DNA of 64,000 nucleotides, taken from Nocardia huaxiensis. GTDB taxonomy: Bacteria > Actinomycetota > Actinomycetes > Mycobacteriales > Mycobacteriaceae. The position numbers and the translations under genes were made by a program. Location of the stretch: positions 3,038,001-3,102,000 of the forward strand of contig NZ_CP059399.1 in NCBI RefSeq assembly GCF_013744875.1, in the 5' to 3' direction. The stretch's first letter is position 1. Each line of letters begins with the position of its first letter. This document shows, in pieces, positions 56,801 to 63,412 of this stretch. Below the pieces are notes generated by a model, which saw only the letters and a program-made list of their open reading frames with translations, ran no database searches and was not told the DNA's origin.

Positions 56801-57367
56801 GGCGGGCGAGCCGGTGATCGTCCCGGCGGTGGTCTCGAAACCGCCTGCCAGCCGGGCGATTCCGAAGTCCGCCAGCTGTGGCTCCCCGTATTCGGTGAGC
56901 AGGATATTGCCCGGCTTCACATCCCGGTGCAGCAGTCCGCGCCGATGCGCGGTCTCCAGCGCGCCCGCGATCCGCACCCCGATGTGCAGCACGTCCTGCC
57001 AGCTCACCGGCCCCTGCTGCTGAATCCGCGCATCCAGTGACCCGTGCGCGTGGTACGGCATCACGATGTAGGGCCGTCCGGTCGCGGTGGACCCCACCTC
57101 GAAGACGTTCACGATATTCGGATGCCCGGAGAGTTTGCCCATGGCGAGCTGCTCGCGCACGAACCGTTCGAGGCTCTCCGATTCCAGGTCGGCCGTCAGC
57201 ACCTTGATGGCGACCGTGCGCTCCAGCGCGGCCTGGAAACACCGGTACACCACACCGAATCCGCCCCGCCCGACCTCGGCCGGATCGGTGAATCCGGCCG
57301 CCTCGAGTTCCGCCGCGAACCCCGCCGTCGGGTCGCGGCGCGTGGAGAACGGATCGATATGCGCCAC
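53828..57367 (-). CDS. pknK: PknK-like Ser/Thr protein kinase fused to a MalT-type ATPase/TPR region
   Basis: 1179 aa. N-terminal kinase: GRGGFG (33-38), VAIK K55, HRDVKPGN (D149), DFG 167-169, TAPE. A Pro/Thr-rich linker (about 295-365) leads to a STAND-type ATPase with P-loop GPTGFGKTT (392-400, K398) and VVIDDWH. Helical TPR/MalT repeats then extend to the C-terminus. M. tuberculosis PknK (1110 aa) has the same order and slows growth by phosphorylating regulators and affecting transcription and translation. I see no LuxR HTH at the C-terminus, so it should act by kinase signalling and protein contacts. It stands alone between convergent and co-directional neighbours. Confidence 0.9.
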   Translation of the reverse strand: MAHIDPFSTRRDPTAGFAAELEAAGFTDPAEVGRGGFGVVYRCFQAALERTVAIKVLTADLESESLERFVREQLAMGKLSGHPNIVNVFEVGSTATGRPYIVMPYHAHGSLDARIQQQGPVSWQDVLHIGVRIAGALETAHRRGLLHRDVKPGNILLTEYGEPQLADFGIARLAGGFETTAGTITGSPAYTAPEVLQGQAPDVTADIYSLASTLFCAGTGHAVFERRSGEQLVAQFVRITKQPIPDLSASGLPAELTTVIESAMARDRGERPGSAAEFGTALRDIQVLHGLPPDDLPIPLPATDSAEPGSPATPADSTQRPYPPITGSNPLLFQAAAGPPATTGSDRRRQTTRTPPVPATRLRPPALPRALVDRPRLLDRLRSDRRLVVIHGPTGFGKTTLAAQWCATISAEGGSVAWLTVDSDDDNPVWFLAHLVDAIRAVRPTLARELGELLEEHADGAGRFVLTSLINELDRRGEPLTVVIDDWHRVTDAATVAALRFLIEGCGPVLRIVVTSRRQTGLPMSAMRARHELAEIDTAALRFEADEAYTLLVGLGGLDLDREDVADLTESTGGWAAALQLAALNLRDSADPARLIGTLTGRHHAIGEFLAENVLETLEPEVLEFMVATSITERTCGELASALTGVADGQALLEQIEQQDLFLRRIDGGRWFQYHHLFQDFLRQRLELAAPERIEGLHRAAAVWFAEHRQVGEAVDHAVMAGDDAYAVEIVERDGMSLLEYGQMASLIGLVNKLPPTVIETHPRLQLDLAWANILLHRAGPAERALRLAESNLDGDSLDPATTTRLRAEAGVVHAVVSVRADVLLGVEDMLAPCFAHADELSPYVVAIGANVASLAAGYRCDFEEAVRIQEWSAPYMRRNKGFYNNVHGLCFLGLAASLQLDIAGAERYFRSALKVAKQSGGSHSYGARLAGSLLGEVLYERGEIVEAERYLDEGYKLGPDAGVVDFKLARYVVGARIKALLGDRAAAIRRLNEGARVAHSMSLPRLRAEVENERLRLGLPPHPEFGPQPVVEYEHRRRPVDPIDEFTVLYEEFTAIRLLLAESASDSRELACAWAREWVEHLESVHRPRELLKARRLLVACLAATDRTDEAKALLATITAQCAEHGSVRYILDGGPHVVATLAALYADRLAGRWHADWPEVPIDFLRNLVEADAAQTI

Positions 57368-57451
57368 AGCCGACCCCGATAACCAAACGAGCCTGTTACC
57401 CCGAGCATAAGCCGGTTACCCGAACCACGCGGTGTTGATCGCCAACCGTTT

Positions 57452-57468
57452 CCCCGGGAGCCCCGGGG
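57452..57468. terminator. Short GC hairpin downstream of the HbpS-like gene
   Basis: Stem CCCCGG (57452-57457) / CCGGGG (57463-57468) with a 5-nt loop, 56 bp after the end of the leftward gene at 57524. It may terminate that transcript. Weak evidence. Confidence 0.3.
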
Positions 57469-57523
57469 TGCGTTTCGGTGGAACCGTTCGTCCAGGTCAG
57501 CCGCCGGAGTGCGGTCAGGGGGG

Positions 57524-58090
57524 TCAGCTGCCCAGCGCGGCAATGCCCGCGCGGGCGAAGGTTTCGTCCTGATCGCCGCTCGGCGCGCCCGCCACACCGA
57601 TCCCGGCGATCGGCGCGCCACCCTTGGCCTGAATCGGCGCGCCGCCACCCAGGAAGAGGGTGCCGGGGATGTCGGCCAACTGCGGGGCGGACTTCAGGCG
57701 CTCGGTGAGCTGCGAAGTGGGCGCGTTCCAGGAGGCGGCGGTGAACGCCTTCCGCTGGGCAGCGTCATAGGACTGCGGGCCCGCGCCGTCGCCGCGCAGC
57801 ACCACGATGGTGTTGCCATTGCGATCCACCACGGCCACGGTGACGTGCTGATTCGCCTTGGTCGCCGCGTCGAGGGCGGACTGCGCGGCGCGGGTGGCGG
57901 CGGCAATCGTGAGATGGGTGCTCTGTTGCAGGTCGGCATCGCTGATGTCGGCGGTGATCGGGGCCTGCGCGGCCGGATCGGGGCCGTTCGCGTTCACGGT
58001 GGCGATGCCGATGCCCCCGGCCGCGATCACCGCGGCGGCGGCTCCGGCGATGACGAGGCGAGTACGGGCGGGCTTCTTGGTTTCGGTCAT
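57524..58090 (-). CDS. HbpS/GlcG-like (DUF336) exported haem-binding-type protein
   Basis: 188 aa from ATG 58090 (MTETKKPARTRLV); an upstream start would remove the signal anchor from the N-terminus. One N-terminal helix (LVIAGAAAAVIAAGGIGIAT) serves as a signal peptide or anchor. The domain has the HbpS/GlcG pattern: LTIAAATRAAQSALDAATKA, VTVAVVDRNGNTIVVLRGDG, AQRKAFTAASWN, FLGGGAPIQAKGGAPIAGIG, VAGAPSGDQDETFARAGIAA. HbpS binds and degrades haem and senses redox stress with the SenS/SenR system in Streptomyces. The NarL-type kinase/regulator pair just to the right is divergent from it (gap about 170 bp), the same neighbourhood as in HbpS-SenSR, which supports a functional link. Confidence 0.75.
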   Translation of the reverse strand: MTETKKPARTRLVIAGAAAAVIAAGGIGIATVNANGPDPAAQAPITADISDADLQQSTHLTIAAATRAAQSALDAATKANQHVTVAVVDRNGNTIVVLRGDGAGPQSYDAAQRKAFTAASWNAPTSQLTERLKSAPQLADIPGTLFLGGGAPIQAKGGAPIAGIGVAGAPSGDQDETFARAGIAALGS

Positions 58091-58257
58091 GCCTTCAGCC
58101 TGCTGCCGTTCTCGCGAATTCCGATCGGTGGATCGGGTGGGACCTGCGAGCGCATCGGGGGAGTCCGCTATCAACCGATCGGATGACCGTAGGCTGGGTG
58201 GCGCACCCCAGAATGGAAGTGTATGCCCACGTCAGCGCCATCGAGGAGGTGATCGGA

Positions 58258-59442
58258 GTGCGCAATTCCGGTGCGGGAACCCAGGATTCCCGGCTGCTGG
58301 CAACCATCGTGCACTGCGCCTTCTACGTGCTGCTGGCGGCGTCGCTGCTGCGGTTCATGCTCCGGCACCGCGGTTCCCCGCAGCTGTCGTGGGTGCTGGG
58401 GCTGACGGTGGTGGTGGTCGTGCTGTACGTCATCAGCGAGCTGCGCGAGTCGCGGCGGGTGCTGTGGTTCGTGCTCCTGGTGGCGGCCTGGTCGGCGCTG
58501 GTGGTGCTGGCGCCGAGCTTCGCCTGGTGTGCGGTGCCGCTGCTGTACACCGGACTGCGGATCCTGCCGGTGCGGATCGCACTCGGCCTGGTGGCGGCCC
58601 TGACCGGGCTGGTGGTGGCGGCCCAGCTGCGCGTGGCCACCTGGGCCGATCCGAACCTGCTGCTGGCGCCGATCGCGGTGGCCGCCCTCACCACCGCCCT
58701 GTTCGTCGGCATGCAGCGGCAGACCGAGGAACAGGCGGCGCTCATCGACACCCTCCGCGCCACCCGCGCCGAACTGGCCGCCACCGAACGGCGCGAGGGC
58801 GTGCTCGCCGAACGGGAGCGGCTCGCCCGGGAGATACACGACACCCTCGCCCAGGGGCTTTCGAGTCAGCGCATGCTGTTGCAGGCGGCGGATCGGGTGT
58901 GGGAGACCGACGGCGAGCAGGCGCGCGGGCATGTGCGCACGGCCGCCGATGTGGCGGAACGGAATCTGGCCGAGGCCCGCCGGTTCGTGCACGATCTCAC
59001 GCCCTCCGAGCTCGCCGCCGGCGGCTCGCTGTAAGCCGCGCTGCAAGCGCTGGCGGAACGCGAATCCGGGGTAAGCCTGTGCGTGTGCGTTCATCTCGAT
59101 GGGGTTCCGGTGGCGCTGCCCGATCCCATCGCGACGGCCCTGCTCCGCATCGCGCAGGGCGCGCTGGCCAATGCCCGCGAGCACGCGCACGCCACGCTGG
59201 TGACACTGTCGCTCACCTACCTCGACGACAGCGTGATGCTCGATATCGCCGACGACGGAACGGGTTTCGACCCCGAAGCGCCCGTTTCAGCACCGCAGCG
59301 CGGTCACGGCCTGCCCGCCATGCGCGCCCGCATGCGCCAGCTCGGTGGCCTGCTGACGCTCGAATCCGCGCCCGGTGACGGCACCGTGGTGTCGGCCTCG
59401 GTGCCGCTCGGGCACTCCGCCCCCGCCCTGGAGGATCGATGA
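58258..59442 (+). pseudogene. NarL-type sensor histidine kinase, interrupted by an in-frame TAA
   Basis: The frame from GTG 58258 (GAGGAGG upstream) to TGA 59442 encodes 394 codons, but codon 259 is TAA (59032-59034). Before it: five hydrophobic helices, then AREIHDTLAQGLSS with the phospho-accepting His and FVHDLTPSELAAGGSL. After it, in the same frame: AALQALAERESGVSLCV, TALLRIAQGALANAREHAHA (N box), DIADDGTGFDPEAP and GHGLPAMRARMRQLGGLL. Both parts together make one complete HisKA_3-HATPase kinase, so a single-base change explains the break. The stop removes the whole ATP-binding domain unless read through. The response regulator at 59439 overlaps its end and remains intact. Confidence 0.85.
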
Positions 59443-60071
59443 ATTCGGTTGTGCGCCTGGTGCTCTGCGACGATCACGCGGTGGTGCGCGCGGGCCTGCG
59501 CGCTCTGCTGTCCAGCGCCGAGGGCATCGAGGTGATCGGTGAGGCGGGCAGCGGCCCGGAGGCCATCGCCCTGGCCGGTCACCTGCACCCCGATGTCATT
59601 CTCATGGATCTGCAACTGGGCGGGGACATGGACGGCATCGAGGCCACCCGCCGCATCACCGCCCTCCCTGCCCCGGTACCGCGCGTGCTGGTGCTCACCA
59701 CCTACGACACCGACGCCGACATCACCCGCGCCATCGCCGCGGGCGCGACCGGCTATCTGCTGAAAGCCGAACGGCCCGAGGAGCTTTTCAGCGCCATCCA
59801 CGCCGCAGCGCAGGGTCGCACCGCCCTCTCCGCGCCGGTCGCCGACCGCATGATGACCCAGCTGCGCAACCCGCGTCCCGCGCTGACCGCCCGCGAACTC
59901 GACATCCTCACCCAGCTCTCGCTCGGCCTCGGCAATCGGGAGATCGCCCGTGCGCTGCACGTCAGCGAGGCGACGGTGAAAACCCATCTGGGCCGGATCT
60001 ACGAGAAGCTCGGCGTGGACACCCGCGCCGCCGCGGTCGCGCACGCGAAAGAGCAACGCCTACTGGGGTGA
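59439..60071 (+). CDS. NarL/LuxR-type response regulator
   Basis: 210 aa. Receiver domain: VRLVLCDDHAVVRAGLRALL with the acidic pair, phospho-acceptor Asp in PDVILMDLQLGG, conserved Thr in VLVLTTYDTD and Lys in GYLLKAE. Linker, then HTH: LTARELDILTQLSLGLGNRE, LHVSEATVKTHLGRIYEKLG. The ATG overlaps the stop of the interrupted kinase frame (ATGA), so the pair was co-translated. With its kinase broken, it may be unphosphorylated or served by another kinase. The divergent HbpS-like gene is a likely target. Its end overlaps the convergent TetR gene by 12 bp. Confidence 0.92.
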   Translation: MNSVVRLVLCDDHAVVRAGLRALLSSAEGIEVIGEAGSGPEAIALAGHLHPDVILMDLQLGGDMDGIEATRRITALPAPVPRVLVLTTYDTDADITRAIAAGATGYLLKAERPEELFSAIHAAAQGRTALSAPVADRMMTQLRNPRPALTARELDILTQLSLGLGNREIARALHVSEATVKTHLGRIYEKLGVDTRAAAVAHAKEQRLLG

Positions 60072-60725
60072 TCCGGGTGCGCGCAGGCCGTTGAGCATGA
60101 GGTCCAGCATCACGTCGATATGGTGTGCGCGGCCCTGGGGGCCCAGTGGCTCGGTCAGCATGTCGACCAGGCTCGGTGACAGCATCATGTAGATGGACCG
60201 TCCGATCAGCCGGGTGTCGATCCCTTCGCGCAGATACCCTTGCCTCACACCGTCTTCGAGCATCGAGGCGATGGCCGCGCCGAGCGCCTCGTGCACGCCG
60301 AGCAGTCGCGCGGTGAGCTCCTCGTCCACGGCCGTGCCCTCGAACAGCAGCATGCGCACCATGCCGGGTTCCTCGTCGAGGGCGCGCATCATGGCCTCGC
60401 CCACCGCTTTCAGATGCGCGATGTATCCGTCGAAGGTGTCGTCGGGCCCCTCGCCCCAGGCGGCCTGCATGGCGTCGAACATCTTCTCGATGCCGAATTC
60501 GATGACGTGGTCCAGGATTTCGCGTTTGCTGTCGAAATACCGGTAGAACGTCCCGGTGGCGACGCCGAGCCGATCGGTGATGTCGTTGACGCCGGCGGCG
60601 GTGTAGCCCTTGTCGATGAAGACCGCGTACGCGGTCGCGACCAATTCGCGGCGGCGTTGCGCGGTGCGGTCCGCGCTCGGCGGCCTGCCGCGCCGGGGCG
60701 GCGCGGGTTCGGTCGGTGGGGTCAT
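60060..60725 (-). CDS. TetR-family transcriptional regulator
   Basis: 221 aa. Basic, Pro-rich N-terminus (PPRRGRPPSADRTAQRRR), then the HTH: ELVATAYAVFIDKGYTAAGV, NDITDRLGVATGTFYRYFDS. Ligand domain with FDGYIAHLKAVGEAMMRALD, and IYMMLSPSLVDML. It is divergent from the AarF-like kinase across 176 bp that contain two dyads (60781-60798, 60840-60855), so it probably represses both its own promoter and the AarF-like operon. Its 3' end overlaps the convergent response regulator by 12 bp. The ligand is unknown; a lipid or quinone-related molecule would fit the target. Confidence 0.9.
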   Translation of the reverse strand: MTPPTEPAPPRRGRPPSADRTAQRRRELVATAYAVFIDKGYTAAGVNDITDRLGVATGTFYRYFDSKREILDHVIEFGIEKMFDAMQAAWGEGPDDTFDGYIAHLKAVGEAMMRALDEEPGMVRMLLFEGTAVDEELTARLLGVHEALGAAIASMLEDGVRQGYLREGIDTRLIGRSIYMMLSPSLVDMLTEPLGPQGRAHHIDVMLDLMLNGLRAPGSPQ

Positions 60726-60780
60726 GGCGCTTTCTCTGGACGGTGGGTCGGCGCGGCCATCCTACCGCGCGCCGGTTAAT

Positions 60781-60806
60781 TGAGTGAGATCTCATTCACC
60801 TAATTC
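60781..60806. promoter_or_regulatory. TetR operator-like site, copy 1
   Basis: TGAGTGAGATCTCATTCA (60781-60798) is a near-perfect palindrome with two mismatched bases. The run TCTCATTCACCTAATTC (60790-60806) is repeated exactly at 60848. It is 56 bp from the tetR start. Confidence 0.6.
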
Positions 60807-60839
60807 CCAAAGTGTCCCAGACGTGCTAGCTTTCGATGC

Positions 60840-60864
60840 GAATGAGGTCTCATTCACCTAATTC
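60840..60864. promoter_or_regulatory. TetR operator-like site, copy 2
   Basis: GAATGAG (60840-60846) and CTCATTC (60849-60855) are perfect 7-bp arms with a 2-bp centre. The 17-bp run TCTCATTCACCTAATTC at 60848-60864 repeats that of copy 1, 58 bp downstream. It is 37 bp upstream of the AarF-like start, where repression would be expected. Confidence 0.65.
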
Positions 60865-60901
60865 TTTCGGGCAAAACCGCAGTTCAGCAGGGGAGAACAC
60901 G

Positions 60902-62317
60902 ATGGCACGAGACGCATCGGACAAGAAGGTGCCCACCTCGCGCGCACTACGCACCGCCGCCCTCGGGCGGGTTGCGGCAGGGGCGGTCCTGCGTCAGGCG
61001 GGGGTGAAGGTGGCCACGGTCGGCCGCAGCGAGGAGAAGAAGAAGGCGGTCATGGACCGCAAGCAGGCCGAGGCCATGAAGGCGCTCGTCAACGGTCTGG
61101 GCACCATGCGCGGCGCGGCGCTCAAGATCGGCCAGGCGCTGTCCATCGTCGACGGCGGCATCTTCCCCGACGAAGTGCGTGACGACTTCCAGAAAGCCCT
61201 TGCCAAGCTGCGGGATTCGGCCCCGACCGTCGGATTCGACAAGATGCGCAAGCTGATCGAGACCGAGCTCGGCGGCAAGCTCAGCGAGCACTTCGCGGAA
61301 TTCCGCGAGACCCCGATCGCCTCGGCCTCCATCGGCCAGGTGTACCGGGCGCGACTGCACGACGGCCGCGAGGTGTGCGTGAAGGTGCAGTACCCGGGCA
61401 TCGACAAGGCCGTGCGCGCCGACATCAAGAACATGGCGCTGTTCAGCCACGCGCTCAAACTCATTGCGCCCGCGCTGGATACCGCCGCGCTGTCGGCCGA
61501 GATCCGCGACCGCGTCGAAGAGGAGCTCGACTACGAGCTCGAGGCGCAGAACCAGCGCGCCGCCGCCCGGCTGTTCCGCGGCCACCCGTTCATCGTGGTG
61601 CCCGATGTGGTGACGGCGCTGTCCGGGCAGCGCGTGCTGGTCACCGAATTCTTCGACGGCCGCGGCTTCGAGGACATCAAGAACGACGATCAGCAGGCGC
61701 GAAACCGCGTCGCGGAGATCATCTTCCGGTTCTTCTGCGCGGGCCTGCTGCGCTACGGCCAGTTCTCCGGTGACCCGCACCCCGGCAACTTCCTGGTCGG
61801 CGCGGACGGGCGCATCGCCTTCCTGGACTTCGGGCTCTACAAGTTCATCGATCAGAAGTCCATCGAGGATCTGCTGGTCATTCAGCGCGCCATGGCCGAG
61901 GGCGATGCCCTCGCGGTGCACCGAGGTCTGGCCGCCGGCGGCTTCCTGCCCGACCCGGACGAGGTGGACGCCGAGGAGGCGCTGCCCATCGTCGAGTCGG
62001 TCTTCGGCTGGCTCACCGTCGACGAGGTCGTGGAGATCACCCCGGAGATGGTCAACGACGCCCTGGCCAACACCATCGTGCCGACCGGTGACAGCTTCAA
62101 TCTCATTCGCAAGCAGTCGATTCCGCAGGAGCAGATGGTCTCGCTGCGCACCCTCGTCATGGTGATGGCGGTGCTGGGCCAGCTGCGCGCCGCCAACAAC
62201 TGGCACGCCATCGCCCGCGAATGGCAGTACAACGACGCGCCCACCACCGAACTCGGCCGCCTGGAGGCCGAATCGGAGTGGGCCGACACGCACGTCTTCA
62301 CGCCCGCCCGTGCCTGA
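60902..62317 (+). CDS. AarF/ABC1/UbiB-family atypical kinase
   Basis: 471 aa from ATG 60902 (AGGGGAG upstream); the frame from 60836 crosses operator copy 2. ABC1/UbiB signatures: KxGQ-type motif LKIGQALSI (N-terminal), the Ala-rich nucleotide loop ASASIGQVYRARL, invariant Lys in CVKVQYPG, EEELDYELEAQNQRA, FSGDPHPGNFLV (catalytic loop) and IAFLDFGLY (metal-binding DFG). Family members (UbiB, Coq8, ADCK) support isoprenoid lipid and quinone biosynthesis as ATPases rather than protein kinases. Nocardia uses menaquinone, so the role here is open. It is co-transcribed with a small coiled-coil gene and under a likely TetR operator pair. Confidence 0.9.
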   Translation: MARDASDKKVPTSRALRTAALGRVAAGAVLRQAGVKVATVGRSEEKKKAVMDRKQAEAMKALVNGLGTMRGAALKIGQALSIVDGGIFPDEVRDDFQKALAKLRDSAPTVGFDKMRKLIETELGGKLSEHFAEFRETPIASASIGQVYRARLHDGREVCVKVQYPGIDKAVRADIKNMALFSHALKLIAPALDTAALSAEIRDRVEEELDYELEAQNQRAAARLFRGHPFIVVPDVVTALSGQRVLVTEFFDGRGFEDIKNDDQQARNRVAEIIFRFFCAGLLRYGQFSGDPHPGNFLVGADGRIAFLDFGLYKFIDQKSIEDLLVIQRAMAEGDALAVHRGLAAGGFLPDPDEVDAEEALPIVESVFGWLTVDEVVEITPEMVNDALANTIVPTGDSFNLIRKQSIPQEQMVSLRTLVMVMAVLGQLRAANNWHAIAREWQYNDAPTTELGRLEAESEWADTHVFTPARA

Positions 62318-62348
62318 TATGAATCCGCTTGACCCCCTGGAGAAACCG

Positions 62349-62663
62349 ATGCTCACCAACCTGCTGAACGATATTCTCGAGAACCCCATCGCGCGGGGTG
62401 CGATCGATCGCGCCAACGATGCCCGCGACACCGCGCTGGCCACTCAGCAGGCCGTGCTCGGCCTGCTGAATCTTCCCACGGCCACCGACGTCGAAACCAT
62501 CACCCACCGGCTCAAGTCCATCTCTCAGCGCCTGGAGCAGCTGGAGGACGCGGTGGACAATCTGAACCGCACCGCGACCACCATCGCCTCGATCTCCAAG
62601 AAACTGACCCAGCTGGATCAGCACCTGGAAGCCGTGCTGGCCGAACGTATTCCGTCGGCCTGA
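62349..62663 (+). CDS. Small coiled-coil (phasin-like) protein
   Basis: 104 aa from ATG 62349, which has GGAG 6 nt upstream; a GTG at 62310 overlapping the AarF stop and an ATG at 62319 are alternatives. The protein is helical: LTNLLNDILENPIARGAIDR, ANDARDTALATQQAVLGLLN, then a long heptad coil LKSISQRLEQLEDAVDNLNR, TATTIASISKKLTQLDQHLE. This resembles small phasin or PHA-granule and membrane-surface coiled coils, without a specific match. It is 31 bp after the AarF-like gene, in the same operon, so it may be its partner or scaffold. Confidence 0.7.
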   Translation: MLTNLLNDILENPIARGAIDRANDARDTALATQQAVLGLLNLPTATDVETITHRLKSISQRLEQLEDAVDNLNRTATTIASISKKLTQLDQHLEAVLAERIPSA

Positions 62664-62712
62664 GGTGCTCGCGCGGGCGATGCCGGTGACGGCATCGCCC
62701 GGCGCTCACGCG

Positions 62713-63294
62713 TCAGAAGCCCTGGCGCGGAATGTCACCACCGGCAGGGCCCGTGTAGCCGCCGGGACCCGCAGGGGGGATCCCGCCGGGGGTCGTGCCG
62801 GGCATGCCACCCGGATCCGGGCGCGGGATCTCGCCGCTGCCCGGCCGCGGCACCTCGCCGCGCCACGCGCCGGACTCGTAGCCCTGGCCCTCGATGAACT
62901 CCTTGAACCGCTTCAGGTCTCCCTTGACCCGGCGATCGAGCAGTCCGAGCTTGTCGCCGACATTCTCGACGAACCCTTCCGGATCGATATCCATCTGGGT
63001 GATCACCCGGGTGGTGCGATCGTCGATGCGATGGAATGTCACCACTCCCGCATGTTCCGGCCCGTTGTCCGACCGCCAGGCCACCCGCTCATCCGGATGC
63101 TGCTCGGTGATGGTGGCGTCGAATTCCCGTTCCACCGGCCCGAAATGCACCTTCCAATGCGTGTGCGTGTCGTCCAGCTGCTGGACCTGCTCCACCCCCT
63201 CCATGAACCGCGGAAACGATTCGAACTGCGTCCACTGGTTGTAGGCCGTCCGAATCGGCACGTTGACGTCGGTCGACGCGGTGACAGTACCCAT
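62713..63294 (-). CDS. SRPBCC/polyketide-cyclase-like protein with Gly/Pro tail
   Basis: 193 aa from ATG 63294 (MGTVTASTDVNVPIRTAYNQ), with a GAGG site; a start at 63306 adds four residues. The START/Bet v1-like fold shows VNVPIRTAYNQWTQFESFPR, FMEGVEQVQQLDDTHTHWKV, VAWRSDNGPEHAGVVTFHRI, TRVITQMDIDPEGFVENVGD. A helix RVKGDLKRFKEFIEGQG closes it. The last 45 residues are a low-complexity Gly/Pro tail (RPGSGEIPRPDPGGMPG, then TTPGGIPPAGPGGYTGPAGG). Family members bind hydrophobic ligands or act as cyclases; in mycobacteria such proteins are widespread. Divergent to hutH. Confidence 0.85.
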   Translation of the reverse strand: MGTVTASTDVNVPIRTAYNQWTQFESFPRFMEGVEQVQQLDDTHTHWKVHFGPVEREFDATITEQHPDERVAWRSDNGPEHAGVVTFHRIDDRTTRVITQMDIDPEGFVENVGDKLGLLDRRVKGDLKRFKEFIEGQGYESGAWRGEVPRPGSGEIPRPDPGGMPGTTPGGIPPAGPGGYTGPAGGDIPRQGF

Positions 63295-63412
63295 GGCAAA
63301 CCTCACTTTCCGTCCTCGTGTGCCGCGTTCTTCGGCACCATCGGCCGCCTACCCGTGAGAAACGGGTGTAAACAGCCGGGGCGCCGGTGTACCCGGGGCT
63401 ACTGTCGGGCAC

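Noticed and set aside
55210..57040. 607-aa plus-strand frame opposite the PknK-like gene
   Set aside because: Shadow; no motif, while the minus strand carries complete kinase and P-loop motifs.
63351..63367. Short hairpin ACCCGT-GAGAA-ACGGGT upstream of hutH
   Set aside because: Only 6-bp arms in GC-rich DNA; too weak to call an operator or terminator.
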